Origin: Circinella minor
Lineage: Eukaryota > Mucoromycota > Mucoromycetes > Mucorales > Lichtheimiaceae
Direction: 5' to 3'
Length of the DNA stretch: 64,000 bases
Assembly: GCA_016758965.1 (NCBI GenBank)
Contig: JAEPRB010000011.1
Location: 1-64,000, forward strand
Shown in pieces: positions 34,050 to 46,560 of the stretch. The notes below the pieces were generated by a model. That model saw nothing but the letters and a program-made list of their open reading frames with translations. It was not told the origin of the DNA and ran no database searches. A program made the translations under genes and the position numbers. Each line of letters opens with the position of its first letter. Position 1 is the stretch's first letter.

Positions 34050-36480
34050 CTAAAGGGGAGTTTTCAAGACCCGCTTTTGAACCTTAAAAAATATTTATCT
34101 ACACACGTGATTAACGCGAAACATAGTGGAATCGATAGCTTTGAACACAATGTACTATTTTTTTTTTCGAGGTGAATTCTTACTGCGGAGCTATTAACAG
34201 CCAAAGTTGGAGTGTTTTACCATTTTAAGCAGGGACGCGAGCATTTTTTTGCATTTGAGTTTTACACCATTTCGCTTAAATTAGATTCAATTTCGATTAT
34301 ATATTCTTACATCAATAAAATCACGCACTTCATTTCAATGGCAAGACCAAAAAGAAGATCCACTATTGGCAAATCCAATTATATCAAAGGAAAAAAAGCA
34401 AAACTTAAACACGTACAAACTGAGCAAACTGAGCAAGAACCCATTATGCAACCTTTTGAGTCTAATGTACATGATGAAGAACAAATCATCAGCGATGAAG
34501 ATATTACGGACGATGAAGAAATGGAAGAAAATGAGCTTGACTTTTCAGAGACTGAACTAGTTAATGTTCAAACGCGCTTAAGTACCTTCGTTGCTTGGAC
34601 ACCAGGTGCTGACCAAAAAGGGCGTCCAACAATTTACGAGAAAAAAGATCCACGTACAATTGCAAGCCATGAAAAGAAGCAAATCAAAAAGGCTGCTGGC
34701 TCGCGTCGCATTGATGAAATGTTTGGGCAGCAAAAAGACATTGTCAAGGTAGCAACGAAAACGAAAGAACAACGGTAGGTGGATGACATGAAATAATGTG
34801 CAAGTGCCCTTACAAAGTATGCTGAACCTCGTACAAAGATAGATAACCTAAGCTTTTTGCAAAGAGCACGTCTTTCTACTCTTTATCACTTTTTTACGAA
34901 AGTTTTGAATGGAGTTGGAAAGATGGAAGCTTCAGCACAACTAAGCAGAGACATTTGGCAGCTGAAAGAGCGATTTGCTCAACGTATACGTGAATGGGCC
35001 AATGAATACCTTGACACAAAAACATTGACTCCACCAAAAAGAGGTACCCACGTCAAAACAGCATCAGTTCTTCGGGATGAGCATTTGAAAGAAAAATGTG
35101 TTCATTTTTTCGATCAATTAATCCAGAAGCGAGAACTATTCAACTTTTAAGAAAGTTCATTGAAACCGATCTTATAATTGATGAAAAAGAACCGAACAAC
35201 CACGTTGAATCAATTTCGGAATTCACTGTTCGACAATGTTTGAAAATCTGGGGCTTTAAACTTCGAAGCAAAACCGATTCAATTTATATTGACGGACATG
35301 AACGACTAGGTGTTTGTCGAGTATCGCAATGGGTGGGCTGATAGGATGTTTGCTTATAAAAAAAACAATGGTGCTATACGACGAATATGATGAGGCACAA
35401 GAGCCTCTGAGGATGGAAATTTGGGTACATTTAAAATAATGAAAAGAACCATCAGATGTTGGATGCGTATAATTAAAATAATATTTACTAATTATAATAC
35501 ATTAATTACATATAATTATAAGGATCGACCAAAAGTGCTTGTAACCCATGATGAAACATATTTTTAATACCAACGATAGCAAACGAATGTTGTACCTTGC
35601 TACCGATGAAACGATCATTCGTAAAAAAGGTGAAGGCCGTGCTATTATGCTCAGTGCATTTGGATGCTCATGTCATGGTCTTTTCTCTTGCGAGACGATT
35701 CTTTCTGGTGCTCAGCATGATGGCTATTGGAAAAGGGAGAACATGGAAAAGCAGCTACAATCAGCAATTGAAAAGTTTAATACTCTTCATCCTAATTGCA
35801 TTGGTGTATTTTGCTTTGACCAAAAATCAAACCATTCCGCTATGTCAGATAATGCCCTAAGTGCTCACCGAATGAACATGGGACCTGGTGGAAAACAGAT
35901 AGCCTCACGTGATAGTGGCTATTATAACCAGGATGGTCAATGGATTGCTCAATCCATGGTTGATGCTATGGTGTACTTCGTGGCCTGCAAACAGTACTGA
36001 ATGAAAGAGGTCTATGGTCAGCTCAAGGTTTGGGCCGTTATTGCAAAGGACAGAGTACCATTAATCGCTGTGCTGTTCATCTAATGGAAGCACAACCTGA
36101 GTTCAAGAATTAGAAGTTCCTCTTGGAAGAAATATGTGCTAAGAACCATATGATCTTTGAACTTTATCCAAAGTATCATTGTGAATGCAATTGGATCGAA
36201 AGGGTATGGGCTGAAATGAATACGATTGCAAGGGAAGAATGTGATTATTCTTTTAAATCATTACAAAATCGTGTTAAAGACCTGCCCAAAAGAATCCCAA
36301 TCCAGCACATCATTCATTATGAACAACGTGCCTGGAAATTTATTGAAATGTACAGCAGAGGACTAGACATTAGAAGACCTGTACTACCGTTAACTTTAGA
36401 TTTTTGAATAAACTGTACCACCCAAATCGGGCTTTACATATATTTTCATTTTTGCAAAAAACTCCCACATCCGTTCAATT
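34050..36480 (+). mobile_element. Decayed DDE transposon (IS630/Tc1-like) with broken transposase
   Basis: The transposase reading starts at ATG 34338 (MARPKRRSTIGKSNYIKGKK) and can be followed to 36407 through several lesions: in-frame stops at 34776 (TAG) and 34794 (TAA), a frameshift near 35120-35127, gaps or shifts between 35341 and 35540, a one-base shift at a T run near 35562, another near 35985, and an in-frame TAG near 36111. The catalytic blocks are recognisable: VTHDETYF (first D), VFCFDQKSNH (second D) and CNWIERVWAEM (E), then CDYSFKSLQNRV and FIEMYSRGLDI as in fungal IS630-like proteins. Outside the gene, GGGAGTTTT near 34056 and AAAACTCCC near 36463 could be short terminal inverted repeats, which sets the outer limits given. 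The element cannot encode a working enzyme. Confidence 0.8.
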
Positions 36481-39085
36481 TTAAAAACCTTATATTTTCA
36501 CTCATAAAGAGCTACTAAATAGTTTCCTCTCTTCAAAAACAATTACCTTATAATATAACAAAACGGTTAACATATTTGTTTCAAGATATTTTGCAAAATT
36601 AACATGGGTCCGTGGTAAAGTAATTGCTTGGTCAATAACTTTTGCTCCAACAAAAGCATTTTCTTTTCTCTGTATAATTTGTAAAAATAACCAAATATAC
36701 CCTGTTAGACCATTTTATGCATACAAAACAAACCAATTAAAATTTTCTTTTCTTTGATCAAGTCCACAATATGAAAAGTTATAGAATAATATTCAAACTT
36801 ATTGATGCCACCAAGTGCTATAGGATCTAGTGGATCAGAGTTTGTTTCGGATATTATAAATCCGTTTGATCGACTTAATGAAAATCGATGTCCTCTTCTT
36901 GCTTCTGATGTGGTGGTGATAATGGCACATCCTACATTATATTTTATTTATTGTATATTACTATCCGGTTTTTTTTTAATTTTCATTATTGATCTTATTA
37001 TTACCATCACCTCTTAATCAGGTTGTTGCAGAGGGAGGGAGAAGAGACGAATCGCTTTTTCTAGATATCTATATTTTTGGTGCTAACCTCGTTACTAGCA
37101 TTGAATGTTAGTGATTAATGTACCTTAATTCCACTTATGTACGAAAAGACTGACGTCTCTCCACAGGTTCGGCTCTACTTTAACGACTCATATTGATGAA
37201 AGAATATTGTGTTCGTTTACGCTTAAAAAAACATTTATACCCACGCGTGGCAGCTTGTTTTTTAACATGTGGTATATTTTTGATAATTATTCATACATGA
37301 ACGGAGGTTATGACACGATTATATCATCCCATCCATCGAACCAACCTAGTCGACCAAAATCGATTCACGTTTAAATTCATTTGCCAAAAGCATTGCCGAC
37401 TGAAGATCATCTTTAGAATGTGTCTTTACAAGCACTCTGAAAGCACCACCACTGCTTCCATCTTCTGCCAATTCTTTTTACTATTTTTATTTCTTCAATT
37501 CATCTTCCGATGTCTCCAATTTTTCTTTCATGATATTAATCAAACAAAATCTCCCCGATGCTCCAAAAAACTCTTTTCCAAAGTGTTTTTTTTAGAACAA
37601 AAAATCACCTCCCGCTTCGCTTGGTCTCTACATGGCGCTTCGCGCCAGGTAGAAGCTGTGTTAAAGGCTATATAATAAGCTTTGAGCTAAAAATATATCA
37701 AATGCCAATGAAAAATTACAAATAATAACAATTATTCACTCAAATAAATGAATGTTTAATGATAATATTAACCAGATATATTGTTAAAGTGGTTTTGTTA
37801 AAGTTCCCCCACACAAAAGAAAGGGAGGAGCAGCATGATAAAAGAAAACTCGTTTTTTTGTGAATCAACTATTAGCTAAATAATTCCTGTGTGATTTTGA
37901 TATAGTAGATCACTATTAACAACATTAATGATGCCAGATAAACCAGTGCTAATATGTACTATATTAGTAAAATCATATGCATAGTTTTACTTTTCAAACG
38001 AGACAAAGGCCTATTTTTTACTTATAAAGTAGCAATTTAACATCCATTATAATTCCAAATTTGAATATGTAAGATAAAATGTTTGGGCATAATTATATCA
38101 TTGTAGGAAACTCTTGGCTTAATAATTTCAAATGGCATACATATATTTTGTATGCACATTGAGTAATAACGAAAACATGGGGTTGAACTTATGAAAATGC
38201 CCTCAGAATGTTTGGGTCATATAAACGGGGAACCTTTTAAGAAAAGAATATTTTATTTTCTTCGTGAACCATTATATGTTCAGCACAGCTTAATCACAGC
38301 AAGTCCAAGCATGTTCCTGTAAAACGTGAACGAGAAAGAAAATTGTAGTGCTATAAGGGTAAACAATGAAAATATATGCATATTCATTTTATGGCTCAGC
38401 TTTTTTGTACGCGAAAAATCCCCTTACATACGTTTATAACATTCCTTTTTCATGCAGTAAAAAAAAAAAAGGTCAGACGCGTAATAAGTAAAGAGTTGCC
38501 ATTTCATAATATAATAAATAAATATTTTTTATATGTATAAAATACGCCATTTTTCTTACCATCTATAGTTTACCTGAATAGATACTGTAAATGAAATATT
38601 ATTTGACTGATGACTGTTTATAAATACTACACTATACACAAGTCATAGTAAAAAAGCGCAATATACTACTTGTAACTAACACGAGAACTTAAACAGAATA
38701 TAAAGATTTAAGCTGAGAAAACATCAATGAAAAGCTAAATTTCAATTATTAACTAATTGATATAGCTGTTAAGTTATTGATTGTCATTATATTTTATAGA
38801 ATATTATATCTGTTGCTATGAACGTTATACAATATATAAAGAAGGTTGGTTGCCATACAAAAAAAAATCTATGCCTAAAAAAAAAACTTTTGAATTCAGC
38901 AACCTCCCCCATTCTTTTTTTTTACACATTTTTTATTATTATTCCACCCTAACAACCTACCTCGCCTATAAAAATCAATGTAACAAATCAAATCACACAT
39001 TTACTAGTGATAATAAAAAAGTTTTGTTTTTTTTTCTTTATTATACTCAAAAGAGATTTAAAAAAAACTCCCTTAGGCAATTCCG
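36481..39085. other. Intergenic region with coding-like remnants
   Basis: About 2.6 kb upstream of the CLASP gene. On minus, 36810-36935 reads GHRFSLSRSNGFIISETNSD and continues DPLDPIALGGINK; 36540-36680 reads AFVGAKVIDQAITLPRTHVN. Both are unlike random frames and could be exons of an unrecognised or decayed gene. On minus around 37380-37500, VLVKTHSKDDLQSAMLLANE is a further fragment. A GC-rich hairpin at 37628-37652 is listed separately. From 37.7 kb to the CLASP start I see only AT-rich sequence. Confidence 0.35.
37628..37652. repeat. GC-rich perfect hairpin
   Basis: Reads CTAC-A-TGGCGC-TTC-GCGCCA-G-GTAG: two stem blocks that pair completely around a three-base loop, with one unpaired base on each side. 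It stands out by GC content in a very AT-rich region and may be part of a mobile element end. Confidence 0.6.
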
Positions 39086-42000
39086 ATGAAAGAAACTGAA
39101 CGGTACCTGTCGTCCATGCTAAAGCATTTTGACGGTAAAGAATCTGAAGCCAATTGGGAAGCACGCGAACAAACAATTATACGACTTCGAGAATTTGTTC
39201 AGTCAACAAATACACCTGAAGAAAAAAATAGTTTGGCACGTTGGATACGATCTTATGGAGATGCGATTGGTCAATCGGTAAGAAAGGAGGAAAAAAAAAA
39301 AGGCAACATATTTTTTTATTTCTTCACATACACACGAAAAAAAAAATTGTTACCAAAAAACTAACTAACAATTATAATAAAACTAAAACAATAAAACAGG
39401 TACAGAGCTTACGTACTACGTTAGTATTATCAGCGCTAGGTTTAGTAGAAGATATTGGCACACATCTTGGAAATGATTTGGATCCATTCACCACTGACCT
39501 TTTGTTTATACGTATGCTTCGTTGTGCAAGTACTTTGAAGAAAATAATCGCAAAACATTCCATGGACGCGTGTACCTCATATTTATCCAATATACCTTAT
39601 CGTAATCGAATCATGCAACAAATAACAGAATCAATGAGTGAGAAAAACATTCAATTACGGCATCATGCCACAATCTATTTAAAAACGATCTTGGAGACCC
39701 ATGCGACAAGTGTAGCAATTGAAAAATCGGGTGGGCTGGACCTAGCCGAAAAAGCCATAAAAAAGGCACTTTCTGATGCTTCACCAATGGTTCGTGAATC
39801 CTGTCGTAAATTATTTTTAGTATTGCAAACATATTGGCCTGGAAGGGCTTCCAGGTAAAGTTTTTTTTTGGGGGTTTATTTTATTGTCGTAGTGATTAGG
39901 GTAGTACAGCATAAAAATTTGTCGGATTCCTATTTCAACAAGAACTAACTGCTTCATCTTTTTTTCTTGTTGATATACAGGTTATTGCAAAGTTTAGATA
40001 GTAATGTTCAAAAATCATTGGACAAAATAACAAATACAAAGCCTATAATGAAACGTCCAAACTCCTATCGAAGTAGTATATCATCTGTATCATCTTTTTC
40101 AACTGTATCTACCGTATCTACTTGTTCCTCATGGTCCTCAGCTTCGACTACATCTTCAATTTCTTCATCAAGACCATCTATTCGCTCTAGACTTTACAGC
40201 CAACCAACCCTTCGAACGAACAGCACTCTCTCTCATTTACCATCTTCTCAAAATCCATCCAACGTTCCCTCTCCTTCAAGATCGTCTATCGCTTCATCAT
40301 CATCATCGTCACACACACGCTCAGCAAAACTCGCATCACTTCCTCCGCCTATGCGGCGTATCCCTCGAAAACGTGTACACGAAGAAGAGCAAGATGATGT
40401 AAAATTAAAAACACAACGACAAACAAATGATAGAATCTCTAATGCAGATAAAAACATCAATTGTAATAACAATAGTAGCAATAGAAGCAGTAACACAGTA
40501 ATGGATTACGAACAAGAAGAACAATACTCCAGCTCACATCTAGCAAAGGCAACATTATTACAAATGCTTAAAAGCACGGACGTCGATTCCAACTGTAGAG
40601 CAATCCGACGACTTTCAAAAAAATTAAAAGGGCTTTCAAATCTATATCAAGATTCATATATATTACCAAACGATGTACCATCATCAATGGATCTTCAACC
40701 TATTCTTATCAAATATATGTCATACGAAACAGATAATAGTACTTTTTGGAAAACTCTTATGTCGTGGGATTGCTTAGTGGCTGTATACACACGAATGATT
40801 CATATACAACACTATATTCCCGCACTTATTCTTGTCAGTCAAGGATATAATAATAGAGTATTCAGTCAACAACAACGATCATCAATTAATAAGACATGTC
40901 AAATCGGTTTGCGTCGCTTAAGAAGCTATTTGACATCCTATGATCCTGAATTACCCAAGCATTTGCTTCAAGTTCTTGACAAAGTATCAGTAATATATAA
41001 TCAAGATCCGCAACAACGAGATACAATTATCTTATATATCATTGAATGGATGGATGAAATTGTATGTGAATATGTGGGTCTTGGAATGGACAATGAGGAA
41101 CAAGATGATAATATAATAATGCAAGTAAAAGAAGGGAGTGACTATTACTTTGAACAAGATGGTCATCCCGCTTATCCATGGTTCGAAGACGAAACAAATA
41201 TGCGACAAGTTATTTCTCGGGTTCTATCAATGTTGGAAACTATTCGTGAAGAAGAATGTGGAGGGGAGGAGGACGAAGAACATGGGATAAAGCTTTACAA
41301 AACACTTAAAACATTGGTTAGCCGGTTGCGACTATCCAACGAACGTGTGTTTGATCCCTACACCGAACGATTTGAAGTAGTCATGCAAACACCGCCACAC
41401 AGAAGCAGTAATAAAAATAGCAGTGATGATAATAGTCCACTGATGGGTCAAGATTGGAAGTTTGATGATGATACTATTGATGCTATACCAGATGATGAAG
41501 GAGAAAATAGTGAAGGTGTGGAAAGTACTGGAGCGACTCAAGAATTTTCAAAAATGGATCTTCAAGTCAATGTAAGTTCCAATATTTTATTTTAGTTTAA
41601 AAACTGATAAACGGAGAAAGATGTTACACAGTATTCATGCTTTACAAAAAAAAAAAAAAGAAAAACTTTAGGAACGTGACAACCGGTACAGAAGTACAAG
41701 TGGCAGATTTAGAAATTCCCTCAGCAATAATCCATAAACAGCAACAATTACCACCATCATCATCATTACACCAGGAAAAACTCGATCATAAACTTAGGGA
41801 CGCATTATCACGTAGTCTAGAAGAACCAGTCAGTCAAGAAAAATTCGTAACATGGCAAGAATTATCTGCTAGATACCCAGTATATCACCCAATGGATCAA
41901 TCATCAACGATAACACCATCATCCCCATCATATGCAGCTTTTACCCTTTGGACCGACGATGGATCGCCATCTGGGCCCTTTATTGTATTATTTGAAAAAA

Positions 42001-42819
42001 TTATGGCAACTGTTGTTCATGTGTCAGAACAAGATCAAAGCAAAGCTATTGATGCATTGCGCCTTGTAAAAAGTCTCCTCCGTAATCAACCCGCCGTGCT
42101 AAAATATTATGAAGGTGTAACAACAAACAAGAGTGGTCAAGCATCATCATCATCAATATCCTATTTATTAGCTGAATTCTTGCTTACAACAGTGACAAGT
42201 AGTTTTATCAAAGTAAACTTGATTTATTTATTTTTAATTTGAATTACTCTAATAACGAATGATGGACTTGATTTCATTTATTTGAATATTTACATCTAAC
42301 TTCTTTTGAATTTGTTTTTATATTATAGTTATCATCACTTGCCGAAACAGCATTTGAAGATTTGCTTTTTGTGTTATTGGATAATCAGAAATTACAAATC
42401 ATATGGTTGTTACTTGGAGAATGGTTAAAAAACAACGAACAAAAATCTGCTGTCCGCGTCTTATTTGTGTATCTAAGCAAGTTTGCAACAACTGTTGAGA
42501 ATACAACACTGGAATCATCTTTAGATCCCAATATCTTGATAAAAGTAAATAATAACCCATACAAGTTTGATAAAGGAGAGGGAGAAGAAGAAAATCTATA
42601 AAGAACAATTTACTATTGAAAAGAACGTGAAGCAGTATAATTAATTATTTTTTTTTTCATTAGGGATACAATCACACAGAACTGGTCGTAAGACGAGCTT
42701 GCGTACAAGCAATTGTAGAGATTCATAAAGTGTTAGGTGAAGACTTTTTAAAAACTTATTTGGCACCATCATTAAGAGTTGATCAAGTCAATCTCTTGCG
42801 ACACTATATTGGCAATTAA
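39086..42819 (+). CDS. CLASP-family TOG-domain microtubule-binding protein
   Basis: Six exons, 39086-39277, 39400-39854, 39981-41571, 41661-42212, 42329-42544 and 42664-42819, give 1053 residues. The N-terminus is a CLASP-type TOG domain (MLKHFDGKESEANWEARE, later LVLSALGLVEDIGTHLGNDL, RHHATIYLKTILETH, DASPMVRESCRKLF). Then comes a Ser/Arg-rich linker (residues ~235-300), the usual microtubule-lattice-binding region. Helical repeats follow, with the C-terminal domain ending HTELVVRRACVQAIVEIHKV and LAPSLRVDQVNLLRHYI, as in CLASP, Stu1 and Peg1. Family members stabilise microtubule plus ends and spindle microtubules. It has one N-terminal TOG where animal CLASPs have more. The exon 4 border is uncertain: the only acceptor that keeps frame lies in a poly(A) run at 41660, while the better-looking tttag at 41671 is out of frame by one. 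Confidence 0.88.
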
Positions 42820-44799
42820 AAAAAATAGGATGGGTTAAAATATCACTGGGCAAAGTGCGTCTTTTCTTAATAATTAAATAACGTGAACTATATTTTGTTC
42901 CAAACAATTGTGTTCATCACATGTAAATTTTTTTTTCTTTCTAGTTGATTACTGTTGTTGTAGTTTATATACTAAATACAGATTATCGCTATTACATATT
43001 TAAAAATGACTAGCATGTTTTTTTTTTTGAATGATGATATGTCTTGTCTTTTTTCTTTTAGTGTTTTTTTTTTTCATGCCAGATGATGAAAGGGAGGGAT
43101 AATTTGTTTTTTTGTACACTTTTGTTCATGATTAATTTATGTAAAGTTCATAGATGAACAATAAAATAAAAATTACATCAGAGCAGGGAATATTTTATGT
43201 CCATCCTATGGTAACATCTATGTTGACAATTTTTATAACAAAGTTGAATTTGGCTTCGTACGAAAGATGATGTTGAGTTGGATAAAATGAATATGTTCCA
43301 TTTGAGGTGTAGTGTTTCTTTCTCAACTGCCAAACAACTGATCCAAAAAAAAAAAAAAAACTCCCCATCAATGAATGCCTGTTCTAAGTTCGATAGTTTT
43401 CATGAAATATATGTACTAGTGCTCTTTTAATGCGATCACTTGATTTTAAATCTTAGAGACAGGGTCAATACTAAAGTTTCGATTTATAGTTTTTCAATAT
43501 GGGGCTATGAAAATAGAATATAATAAAAGATAAGCAATCTTTAATTCACATTCTGTAATATCCAACCCTTGACATTAATAATATAGTTGGTATCTTCACT
43601 CGGTATATTGCAAAGTTCCCTACTAGTGAATATTTTTTTACATAATAAAGCAAGAAATATAAAAATGATAACTAAAATAATCAAACTTCATTTGTAATTA
43701 TACAGGGTACAATTACTAACAGGTTCTTTTTTCCTTAATAGAGAAGCAAGCATATATCCACAACAACCCAATTAAAAAAAAAAACTCATTTGCCAAAAAG
43801 TGTCATTTAAGCAATAACGGAGGTGGGACATACCATAAGTTACTCTTTGCGTACATACAAAAGAGTAGTTGAGAACGATGCATTTTACGAGAGAGAAATG
43901 TGTGACAAACTATTCGGCAGAATAAACGACCGAGAATGTTAAGATTATGAACAAACAAATGATGATATCTACTTACTTTGAATTATATTTAAAAAGTAAG
44001 CATCTTTTTTGTATACGTGTTTAGATGATGATAAAAGAAGAATATAACTAATGATTACTAAAATGTAAAAAAAAAAAAAGACTGTCTTAAAACCTCAATG
44101 TCACTGTCGTTTCAAACGTATGATTTTTTAAAATTTTCTATATTACGATTTCCCGCTGTTCCCCCCCTCCCCCGGTTCTCTTTTCGCTAATAACTAATTT
44201 CCATTACATAGGATCGATAATGCAACTTTTTAAATGTATTATTTTCTGCATTATTTGATTATGTTCTATAAAGAACAGTCCCCTCATAAACCCTGCATTG
44301 TACTATTTTTAATATATTATCCGTCTTCAAAAAAAAAAAAGTCATCCAATGTTTCTAAATCTTTATAATATGGTAACCCCTCTATTTAGTCTAAAAAAAA
44401 CTCTTATTGTATTGTAAAAGTCACTAGTGGGGAAAAAAAAAAGAAACTGGTGAGAAGAAAGACCCAGGGATCTGGACTTTTTTTTTTTTTTTACAAAATA
44501 AATCCAAACATCGTTTAACCGTCTCAGGTTATCCAACAAACACGTCGTTGATCCCCCCCACCCTTTTTTTCTCCGCATGGATTGAGCCAATTGCCTATCA
44601 AACCACATAACGAAAATTATAACAACATTATTATAGCAAACAATCTATTCATGTGTCAAAATAGAAAAAAAAAACTTTAATAACTATATTCTTTATTGAT
44701 AATAAAATGGGGAAAGGGAATGCTTCATTGGGTCTGAGAAAATTACCCCAGCGGCTATTAATATGTTAGTACAAAAATATGAATGTCAACTTTTTTTTT
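42820..44799. other. Intergenic region between CLASP and its decayed copy
   Basis: The first ~400 bp is the 3' flank of CLASP and is recognisable again near 46270-46560. The rest is AT-rich with poly(A) runs and no gene that I can support. Confidence 0.45.
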
Positions 44800-46560
44800 A
44801 AAAAAAAACAGAATAAATAAAGGTTACACGATATTCATGCCTTCACAAAAAAGAAACTTTGGGAACGTGAAGAGCGGAGCCAAAAAAAGTAAATAAGAGT
44901 TGGCGGATCTGGAAATTTCTTGTTGCTTAAGCAACACAAGATATCCCCCCACCCTTCTATACACAGAAAAAAAAAAACCAATTAAATAAAATTCAGGGAT
45001 CAATTTACTACATAATCCTGCCAAAAAGAACAAGGTACTCAAAAAAAGAAATGTGTCTCATGACAAAATTTTTTTTCATTAGATCATGAATAGAGAGATT
45101 AATGAACTTTGTTTATGTATTAACTAGAGTATATGCAAGTAGTTCGTCATAAGAGTTATGTATTATGTTATTGTTGAAAATCATGTCAGTTATTGTTGTT
45201 TCGGAACGGGACAAAAAAAAAATATGACTATTAAAGCGTTATAGCCTTCAAAAGGATTGCTCCGCAATCAACCGGGGGGAGGAACGTTTTTTTTTTAAAT
45301 ATTATGAAAGACATAACAACAAACAAGAAAATATGTTATTTTATCGATATTTTACTAATGTTTGGATATGCCTTTCCCAGAACAATATAAATTAATTTTC
45401 TTATTTGTATTATTATAGTACGTAGTCTGTTATCAGCTGAATTGTTTATTTATTCATATTTACTTAATTTTATTGAACTTATTTCTTATTGCAACAATAT
45501 TTTAAAAATCTATTTAATTTCTTGTTGTTATCAGATAGGTACTAAATAGAAATTACAAATCATATGAGGTTGTTACTTAAATTACTAAGAAAATGGCTGG
45601 ATAATAATATGTCAAAAAAAAAAAAAAAGTCCGCTAATGCATGCCTTATCCATGTTCCTGACTAAGAGCTGCAGTAAAAAAAAAAAAGATGTATTTTGAA
45701 ATTATATAACCCTGGAATCATGATCGTTTAACCCAAATATCTTGATAAAGGTATAAACAAATAAATATATATGTAATACAAAATCCGGGTGGGGGTGGAA
45801 GGAAAAAGAAGATATATAGTAAAAAGAAGAAATAGAAAAGAAACATACCATTACTAAAAGTAGATATTATGAATAGAAGATTATTCATTATATCGAATTC
45901 ATTATAAGACGAGGACTTTTTGTTTTATTTTTCTAAACGCTATTGTGGACAGAAATAGTTTTTTTCTTTTAAGAACACTTATCTGTCGCTATCATTAAGC
46001 ATCGATCAAAAGCAATCAACATTGAGAATTTATCGATACTAAGTGAAGGTTGAAAATAAAAGGTGGAGTCAGGAAAAGCGGAATATCTCGGAAAAATACG
46101 TTTTTTTTAAATAGCCAATGGGAGGTTTTAATGAGTACCATGAATTTGTTTAAAATGATAAACTTCAGTCTCCACATGAAGAACTTTTTCCGCTGGGTTT
46201 TTTTTTTTTTTTTTTGCTTATTATTTTTTATTTACTACTACTAAGTGCAAATTATATCATAAAAAAAAAAAATAACTGGCATGATCTTTTTAAGAGTGAT
46301 GACATGATTTTTCCCGTTCATGTCAGGTGATAGAATAGAATTAAACTATAATTTTTTTTTGACAGATTTTTTAGATCTTCCTATGACTTTTATAATCTCA
46401 AGATGATATCGGCTTACAAAATAACCCTGTGATCCTTTCATTCAAAAAGATTCCTTTATGTAGTATAGAATGCGCACATGCAACCAAAAATCGAAATTGA
46501 CAGGGTAACACAATATATAAAATTTTAGCCGAATAGGGAATATATGTAACTTGTTAATCT
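44800..46560 (+). pseudogene. Decayed tandem copy of the CLASP gene 3' half
   Basis: Blocks match the CLASP gene in the same order and orientation. 44831 (ATATTCATGCCTTCACAAAA) matches 41634. 44864 (GGGAACGTGAAGAG) matches 41671. 45300 (AATATTATGAAAGACATAAC) matches 42102. 45550 (GAAATTACAAATCATATG) matches 42388. 45735 (CCCAAATATCTTGATAAAG) matches 42528. 45990 (ATCATTAAGCATCGATCAAA) matches 42769. 46318 (TTCATGTCAGGTGATAG) matches the 3' flank near 43073. The spacing offset stays near 3.16-3.26 kb. Intron and 3' flank sequence are included, so this is a DNA-level duplication, not a retrocopy. It carries many indels and stops and has no open frame, so it cannot make the protein. The upstream exons (TOG domain) are not found. 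Confidence 0.85.
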
